The position numbers and the translations under genes were made by a program. Shown here piece after piece: positions 58,606 through 64,000 of a DNA stretch of 64,000 nt (positions are counted from its first letter, which is position 1; every line of letters starts with the position of its first letter). The DNA lies in NCBI RefSeq assembly GCF_019444005.1, contig NZ_CP049304.1, positions 1,984,001-2,048,000 of the forward strand, read 5' to 3'. Source of the stretch: Liquorilactobacillus nagelii DSM 13675 (lineage in GTDB: Bacteria; Bacillota; Bacilli; Lactobacillales; Lactobacillaceae). Below the pieces are notes generated by a model, which saw only the letters and a program-made list of their open reading frames with translations, had not been told where the DNA came from and did no database searches.

Positions 58606-60324
58606 ATGATTGATAAAAAATTAATGTCTTTTCCTGGAATTCGCCGAGTTTTAGCGTTGTTGTTAGGATTGGCACTATTGCAAGCCGCTTCGATTCTGGG
58701 GCAGGCTTGTTTTTTAGCCAAAGCAATTACTAATTTGTGGGAAGGAAAGTCTTTAACCGAACAATGGAACTGGATCTTAGCTTTTGTTGCTTGCTATTTG
58801 TTGCGTCATATATGTTTGTTATTGCGTACGCGTATACTAGACAATTATGCTCAGCAACAAGCACAACGGTTGCGGCAAGATTTACTAACTAAGGTTTTTG
58901 AGCAAGGACCGCAAATTATTCAAGATCAAGGTACCGGTAACGTGACAACAATGGCTTTAGAGGGAATTGATCAAGTTGAAAATTATCTGCAATTAATTTT
59001 GGCAAAAGTTGCGACTATGACGATTGTTCCTTGGGTGTTATTAGCGGCAGTTTGGTTGCTTGATTGGAAATCAGGGGCTTTCTTATTGGCGATTTATCCA
59101 TTGATAATTATTTTTATGATTGTTTTGGGTTATGCAGCCCAAGCTAAAGCAGACCATCAATATCATACGTATCAATTATTATCAAATCATTTTGTTGATT
59201 CCTTGCGGGGAATTGATACTTTACGTTATCTAGGGCTTAGTCGGCGTTATGCTCGGAGTATTTTTAAAACGAGTGAACGTTTCCGCAAAGCGACAATGAG
59301 CACTTTGCGAATTGCAATCTTGTCAACTTTTGCTTTGGATTTCTTTACTACACTTTCGATTGCAGTAGTCGCTGTAATTTTGGGTATTAGGTTAATTAAT
59401 GGGGCAATTTTGTTATTTCCGGCTTTGACCATTTTGATTTTAAGTCCAGAGTACTTTTTACCTATCCGTGATTTTTCTAATGATTATCATGCTACTTTAG
59501 ATGGTAAAAATGCTTTGACAGCAATCGAGGAAATTTTAGCAAATAAAAAAAATGAGATTAAAATGATTGAATTGCCAACTTGGCGAACAGATAGTCATTT
59601 GACAATTCAACAACTTGATTTTACCTACGCTAAGCAAACATCACCGACTTTAAAACAGCTTGATTTAGCAGTCACAGGTTTCCAGAAGATTGGAATTATT
59701 GGACTCAGCGGTTCTGGAAAGTCAACTTTAATTAACCTATTGGGAGGGTTTTTAAATCCTGATCGAGCACAGATTCAGATAGCTGGAAAAACGATTTCGT
59801 CATTTGAGCAACCAACCTGGCAGCGGCAATTGATTTATATTCCGCAAAATCCTTACATTTTTCGGGCAACATTACGGGAAAATATTGCTTTTTACCGTCC
59901 GAGTGCTTCAATCGCAGCAATTAAAGAAGCGGTTAAAGTGGTCGGCTTAGAGCAGTTGGTTGCAGAATTACCCCATGGCTTGGATACCCAAATTGGGGAG
60001 GGCGCACGTGGTTTAAGCGGTGGTCAAGCGCAACGTATTGCTTTAGCCCGCGCATTTTTAGACCAACAACGAAAAATTCTGTTATTTGACGAACCAACAG
60101 CTCACTTGGATATTGAAACTGAAGTTGAATTAAAAGAGCGGATGTTGCCATTGATGGAAAATCATTTAGTATTTTTTGCGACGCATCGGCTGCATTGGAT
60201 GCAGGAAATGGATCAGATTGTTGTCTTAGATCACGGTCGGATTGCTGAGCAAGGTAGTTTAGCTCAATTGCAGCAACAGCAGGGAGCTTTTGCCAAGTTG
60301 AGTCAATCATTAAGGAGTGTCTAA
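58606..60324 (+). CDS. cydC: CydC-type ABC transporter required for cytochrome bd assembly
   Basis: A 572-residue half transporter: six-helix membrane domain (about 1-300) and ATPase domain with Walker A (GLSGSGKST), signature LSGGQAQR and Walker B (ILLFDEPTAHLD). It pairs with the next gene to form the heterodimer CydDC, implicated in haem/thiol handling during bd assembly. The C/D naming differs between Bacillus and E. coli; I follow operon order. It abuts both neighbours with no real gap. Confidence 0.93.
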   Translation: MIDKKLMSFPGIRRVLALLLGLALLQAASILGQACFLAKAITNLWEGKSLTEQWNWILAFVACYLLRHICLLLRTRILDNYAQQQAQRLRQDLLTKVFEQGPQIIQDQGTGNVTTMALEGIDQVENYLQLILAKVATMTIVPWVLLAAVWLLDWKSGAFLLAIYPLIIIFMIVLGYAAQAKADHQYHTYQLLSNHFVDSLRGIDTLRYLGLSRRYARSIFKTSERFRKATMSTLRIAILSTFALDFFTTLSIAVVAVILGIRLINGAILLFPALTILILSPEYFLPIRDFSNDYHATLDGKNALTAIEEILANKKNEIKMIELPTWRTDSHLTIQQLDFTYAKQTSPTLKQLDLAVTGFQKIGIIGLSGSGKSTLINLLGGFLNPDRAQIQIAGKTISSFEQPTWQRQLIYIPQNPYIFRATLRENIAFYRPSASIAAIKEAVKVVGLEQLVAELPHGLDTQIGEGARGLSGGQAQRIALARAFLDQQRKILLFDEPTAHLDIETEVELKERMLPLMENHLVFFATHRLHWMQEMDQIVVLDHGRIAEQGSLAQLQQQQGAFAKLSQSLRSV

Positions 60325-62079
60325 ATGCAGCTATTTAACCTTTTTAAAGAAGATAAATGGGTTCGTCCCTTTTTGAGAAAATATCGCCGGTCCCTGATTT
60401 TAGCTTTAGTTTTGGGCTTTGCAACCTTCTTTTGTGCTTCGGCTTTAATGTTTAACTCAGGGTATCTGATTAGTCGCTCGGCATCCCTACCAGAAAACAT
60501 TCTTTTGGTTTATGTACCAATCGTTTTGACTAGGGCTTTTGGGATTGGTCGCCCGGTTTTTCGTTATTTAGAACGCTTAACTAGTCATAATTGGGTTTTG
60601 CGTTTAACCTCGCGTTTACGTTTGAAGTTATATCAAACTTTGGAAAGAGATGCTGTTTTTTTCAAAAGTCGGCATCAAACCGGTGATGTCTTAGGTTTAT
60701 TATCTGATGATATTGCTCATTTACAGAATCTATATTTGCGAACAGTTTTTCCAACCGTTACAGCTTGGATGTTATATTTGTTCATTATTCTAGGCCTGGG
60801 TTGGTTCTCTTGGTGGTTTGGTTTGGTGATGCTTTTATTTTTTGGTGTCATAGTATTTGTTTTTCCGTTATGGTCACTATTGGCTAATGCAGCTCGACAG
60901 GAAAGACGTAAACAGTTACGCACACAATTGTATACTGATTTGACCGATAATATTTTAGGTGTTTCCGATTGGATTTTTAGTCAAAGAGCAGATGAGTATC
61001 TGAACACACATCGACAACACGAACAACAATTGGCCGCAGTTAAAGCCAAATTACAACAGTTCGATCGGCGGCGGGATTTTATGGTTCAAGTTGTTTTTGG
61101 TGTGATTGCTATCATGCTGTTGGTATGGAGCAGTTTTCGTTTTCCAGGTAGCCATGGAGGAGCAGCTAATTGGATTGCCGCATTTGTGCTCTCGATTTTC
61201 CCGTTGGTTGATGCATTTGCTCCACTAAGTCAAGCTGCTGAGGAAACTAATATTTATCAAGATTCGTTACTTCGATTAAATAAGCTGCCAGAAAATGAAA
61301 AGCAAATGACGGCTACGACGGTTGAACCGCCTCGGGGACCATACACTTTAAAAATTGATCAAATTAGTTATACTTATCCGCGAGCAATTAAGCCGGCTTT
61401 GAAGGAGTTAAGTTTGACTATTAAACCCGGAGAAAAGTTAGCAATTCTTGGCCGAAGTGGTTCAGGAAAAACTACTTTGGCTCATTTGCTACGTGGTGAT
61501 TTAAAACCAAGTAGCGGTCTGGTGACACTAAATGGTCAATCCACTTGGAAAATGACACAGCAAATTAGTCATTTCATCGGCGTTTTGCATCAGGCCCCGT
61601 ACCTTTTCCATACAACCTTAAGTAATAATTTACGCTTAGCTGATGAAAATGCTACTGATCAACAGTTATGGGCTGTCTTGGAGCGAGTTGGACTAAAGGA
61701 ATTGGTTAAGCAGTTGCCGCAGCAATTAGAAACCGAAGTTGATGAGGCCGGATTGCGCTTTTCTGGTGGAGAGCGCCATCGTTTGGCTTTAGCACGAATC
61801 TTACTTCAACAAGTGCCAATCGTTATTTTGGATGAGCCGACCGTCAGTTTGGATCCAATTACGGAACAGGCATTAATTGAAACTTTTAATCAACAATTAA
61901 AAGATAAAACTTTAATTTGGATTACTCATCATTTGCAAGGATTATCTTTAATGGACAAAATTATTTTCATTGAAGATGGTCAATTGCAAATGAGCGGATC
62001 ACCAACTGAGTTAGCGACTAATAATCGACACTATCAACGACTATTGGCAGTTGACCGCGGAATTTGGAAAAATGAATAA
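60325..62079 (+). CDS. cydD: CydD-type ABC transporter required for cytochrome bd assembly
   Basis: A 584-residue half transporter: membrane domain about 1-310 and ATPase with Walker A (GRSGSGKTT), signature FSGGERHR and Walker B (IVILDEPTVSLD). It begins immediately after the cydC stop; its AAGGAG ribosome binding site lies within the cydC end. With cydA, cydB and cydC it completes a four-gene operon ending near 62079. The nucleotide sites are probably asymmetric, as in other heterodimers. Confidence 0.93.
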   Translation: MQLFNLFKEDKWVRPFLRKYRRSLILALVLGFATFFCASALMFNSGYLISRSASLPENILLVYVPIVLTRAFGIGRPVFRYLERLTSHNWVLRLTSRLRLKLYQTLERDAVFFKSRHQTGDVLGLLSDDIAHLQNLYLRTVFPTVTAWMLYLFIILGLGWFSWWFGLVMLLFFGVIVFVFPLWSLLANAARQERRKQLRTQLYTDLTDNILGVSDWIFSQRADEYLNTHRQHEQQLAAVKAKLQQFDRRRDFMVQVVFGVIAIMLLVWSSFRFPGSHGGAANWIAAFVLSIFPLVDAFAPLSQAAEETNIYQDSLLRLNKLPENEKQMTATTVEPPRGPYTLKIDQISYTYPRAIKPALKELSLTIKPGEKLAILGRSGSGKTTLAHLLRGDLKPSSGLVTLNGQSTWKMTQQISHFIGVLHQAPYLFHTTLSNNLRLADENATDQQLWAVLERVGLKELVKQLPQQLETEVDEAGLRFSGGERHRLALARILLQQVPIVILDEPTVSLDPITEQALIETFNQQLKDKTLIWITHHLQGLSLMDKIIFIEDGQLQMSGSPTELATNNRHYQRLLAVDRGIWKNE

Positions 62080-62154
62080 TTTTTTCTAAGTTAAACTCTA
62101 AATATTAGAAATAAATTATTATATGATTTAAAATGTAATTAGTTAAAACAAAAA

Positions 62155-62183
62155 AACTGCCGCAATTAACTTGCTGCAGTTTG
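62155..62183. terminator. Terminator between cydD and polyprenyl synthase gene
   Basis: AAACTGC-C-GCAA and TTGC-T-GCAGTTT pair around TTAAC, with an A run before it that gives a T run on the minus strand, so it mainly serves the polyprenyl synthase gene. Confidence 0.75.
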
Positions 62184-62188
62184 ATTAG

Positions 62189-63169
62189 TCAAAATTTTCT
62201 CTTTAATAATTTTTGCGCTAGCTGAGATATTTCGCTAGTGACAGGAGAGTCAGGTAGAAGTGAAATCTTTTCAGCGGCTTTTTCAGTAAAGCTCTGGGCT
62301 AATTTTTTAGCTTGATTGACACCTTGATGTTTTCTTACTAAGTGGGCAACTTGGCGAATTTCACTTTTAGTTATGTGCTGTCTTTTATCGAGCAGGTCTT
62401 TAAATTCAGTTGGAGCTGTCTGATAGGCTAACAGGAGCGGCAATGTATAGACACCTTGGGCAACATCTTCAAGAACAGGTTTCCTTAAGACTCCAGTACT
62501 GGAAGAGTAGTCAAGAATATCATCAAAGATTTGAAAGGCCATGCCAATATTTTCGCCGATTTCACCAGCTAGTTCAATTGTTGTTGAATCACTACCGCCA
62601 AAGTAAGCTCCTTCTAAGCAAGCTAAGCGAAATAATGCGGCAGTTTTACCGCGAATGTTTTCTAAATAAGCCGTAACTGGTTGCTGTTGTTGAAAACGAG
62701 CTGCCATTTGGCTCAGCTCTCCGCGGAGCAATTGTTGCATAGCATCAGCGTTGATTTTTAGATAGTGAGTGCCATTCATCGTTTCAATTAACAATTGAAA
62801 AAAGACGGTGAATAATAAGTCACCTGCATAAACGGCCGTATCCTTACCATATTTTGCTTGAAGCGTAATTGCCCCGCGGCGTAAAGGAGAATCATCAATG
62901 ATGTCATCATGGATCAGCGTTGCTTGATGAAGAATTTCAAGGGAAGCAGCAATTTTAATTAATCTGTCACTTTTTTCTGCAGGAGTTGCCGTTAATTGAG
63001 AGAACAATAAAAAGAATCCTGGCCGTAACATTTTTCCTTGTTGACGGGCACAGTCATTTAATAAAGATTGAATAGCTGGGTTGTCAGAAATCATTAATTT
63101 CTGAATTAATGAATTAACATCATTAAGCTGCTCCGAGACTTGCGGGTAACGCTTCCATAAATCTAACAT
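62189..63169 (-). CDS. Polyprenyl diphosphate synthase, probably for the menaquinone side chain
   Basis: A 326-residue all-trans prenyltransferase. The first Asp-rich motif is HDDIIDDSPLRRG and the second FQIFDDILDYSS; GKMLRPGFF and a QGVYTLPLLLAY stretch are also typical. Chain-length control suggests a long product (HepT/IspB class). It is divergent from menA, with cydABCD next to it, so the product is most likely the quinone tail. A small subunit HepS is not seen here. Confidence 0.9.
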   Translation of the reverse strand: MLDLWKRYPQVSEQLNDVNSLIQKLMISDNPAIQSLLNDCARQQGKMLRPGFFLLFSQLTATPAEKSDRLIKIAASLEILHQATLIHDDIIDDSPLRRGAITLQAKYGKDTAVYAGDLLFTVFFQLLIETMNGTHYLKINADAMQQLLRGELSQMAARFQQQQPVTAYLENIRGKTAALFRLACLEGAYFGGSDSTTIELAGEIGENIGMAFQIFDDILDYSSSTGVLRKPVLEDVAQGVYTLPLLLAYQTAPTEFKDLLDKRQHITKSEIRQVAHLVRKHQGVNQAKKLAQSFTEKAAEKISLLPDSPVTSEISQLAQKLLKRKF

Positions 63170-63284
63170 TGGTTAAATCCCTTCCTGTACTTGCATTTGA
63201 TTTTGTGCAAGGTAATACTTCTAAGTAATATTAAACCACACTTTTCAATTAAGCGGGGAAAAATAAGAATTGGAGGAACATTGA

Positions 63285-64000
63285 ATGTCGCTGCGTGTTT
63301 TTTTAGAACTGGTTGAAATTAAGGCTAAAACAGCAAGCGTATTACCTTTTATTTTAGGAGCTTGTTATAGCTGGTATAATTACCATTCAATTCATCCAGG
63401 ATTGTTGCTACTGTTTTTTATTGCTATGTTTATTTTTAATATGTCAGTTGACATCATGGATAATTATAACGATTATCACCATGCAATTGATACTGATAAC
63501 TATCGTGAAAAAACCAATATTATTGGTCGCGAAAATTTATCGCTGCAATTAGTTTTCGGGTTGATGTGTGGAATGATTGCCTTATCTGCACTTATTGGCA
63601 TTGGAATTTCGGCTATTGTCGGTTGGCCACTGTTAGTAATGGGGTTTGTCTGTTATTTTGTTGGCATTTTTTATTCATCTGGTCCTAAACCGTTATCAAG
63701 CTTGCCATTAGGTGAACTTTTTTCTGGACCAACGATGGGCTTTATGATTACATTGATCTGTGTTTATATCAATACTTACCAAGTCTTTACGTGGAACTGG
63801 ACTAGTTTAGGTCAGGTAGTGCTAATTTCGCTACCAAATACTTTGTGGATTTCAAACTTGATGTTGGCCAACAATATTTGTGATTTAGCTGAAGATGAAA
63901 GCAATCAGAGATATACTTTAGTTCATTATTTAGGAAAAGAACGTGCACTACATTTTTTTGGTATAATGAATTTGGCAGCAATTATTGGCTTGATTGCAGC
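63285..64000 (+). CDS. menA: 1,4-dihydroxy-2-naphthoate polyprenyltransferase MenA (3' end outside window)
   Basis: The frame opens with ATG 63285, 8 bp after TGGAGGA, and runs 238 codons to the edge without a stop. It is a UbiA-type membrane prenyltransferase. The first Asp motif lies in DIMDNYNDYHHAIDTD and the second in NNICDLAEDESNQRYTLVHYLG. Multiple TM helices are visible. It attaches the polyprenyl chain to DHNA to form demethylmenaquinone. It is divergent from the polyprenyl synthase gene that would make the chain. Confidence 0.93.
   Translation, partial: MSLRVFLELVEIKAKTASVLPFILGACYSWYNYHSIHPGLLLLFFIAMFIFNMSVDIMDNYNDYHHAIDTDNYREKTNIIGRENLSLQLVFGLMCGMIALSALIGIGISAIVGWPLLVMGFVCYFVGIFYSSGPKPLSSLPLGELFSGPTMGFMITLICVYINTYQVFTWNWTSLGQVVLISLPNTLWISNLMLANNICDLAEDESNQRYTLVHYLGKERALHFFGIMNLAAIIGLIA

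Overview
The window is the replication-origin region of a low-GC Gram-positive chromosome. The gene content points to the family Lactobacillaceae: WalRK with YycH, a GdpP phosphodiesterase, T-box-controlled transporters, an M13 PepO peptidase, an EntA-type bacteriocin immunity gene, and a cytochrome bd set without any haem biosynthesis gene in view. I cannot name the species. Genes left of about 25.5 kb lie mostly on the minus strand and those to the right mostly on the plus strand, as expected for leading-strand coding around oriC.

Layout, left side: yycH (partial), walK and walR (1-3329); a divergent pyridoxal-kinase/ECF S-component pair (3.55-5.0 kb); tRNA-Lys, an aldo/keto reductase and tRNA-Asn (5.07-6.64 kb); a T-box-controlled NhaC-type transporter; a hotdog thioesterase that appears to start at CTG and a convergent 37-residue ORF (8.8-9.4 kb); purA, dnaB, rplI and gdpP; rpsR-ssb-rpsF; gyrA, gyrB, recF, yaaA; dnaN and dnaA. 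The origin has two parts. One DnaA-box cluster lies upstream of dnaA (25.26-25.78 kb). A second lies between dnaA and dnaN and has a GC clamp followed by a DnaA-trio run.

Right side: rpmH-rnpA-yidC; then, instead of the usual jag/mnmE/mnmG, pepO and a second aldo/keto reductase; three stand-alone regulators (OhrR/MarR, TetR, ArsR with an SmtB-type zinc site); gltB-gltD; a LysR/YeiH pair; uppP; an FAH-superfamily hydratase behind a T-box and a possible 38-residue ORF; a Ser-rich lipoprotein; ahpC with a domain-permuted ahpF; an orphan bacteriocin-immunity gene next to an MFS remnant; an amino-acid permease; an hrtRBA-like haem-efflux operon with two near-identical TGACAC-N-GTGTCA operators; a frameshifted aldehyde dehydrogenase; a membrane-anchored XRE regulator; a YisL-like protein; cydABCD; and divergent polyprenyl-diphosphate synthase and menA genes at the right edge.

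The most interesting non-genic signal is a set of 16-bp palindromes of two related classes. Three match the ParB/Spo0J site parS (6725, 8684, 30864) and four match the Noc site NBS (4148, 17130, 18991, 55283). All parS copies and two NBS copies share the same departure from the palindrome at the central dinucleotide. Together with the bipartite origin, this gives a compact picture of replication initiation, segregation and probably nucleoid-occlusion control. The hrt, cyd, polyprenyl synthase and menA genes form a second theme: optional aerobic respiration using scavenged haem and quinone precursors.
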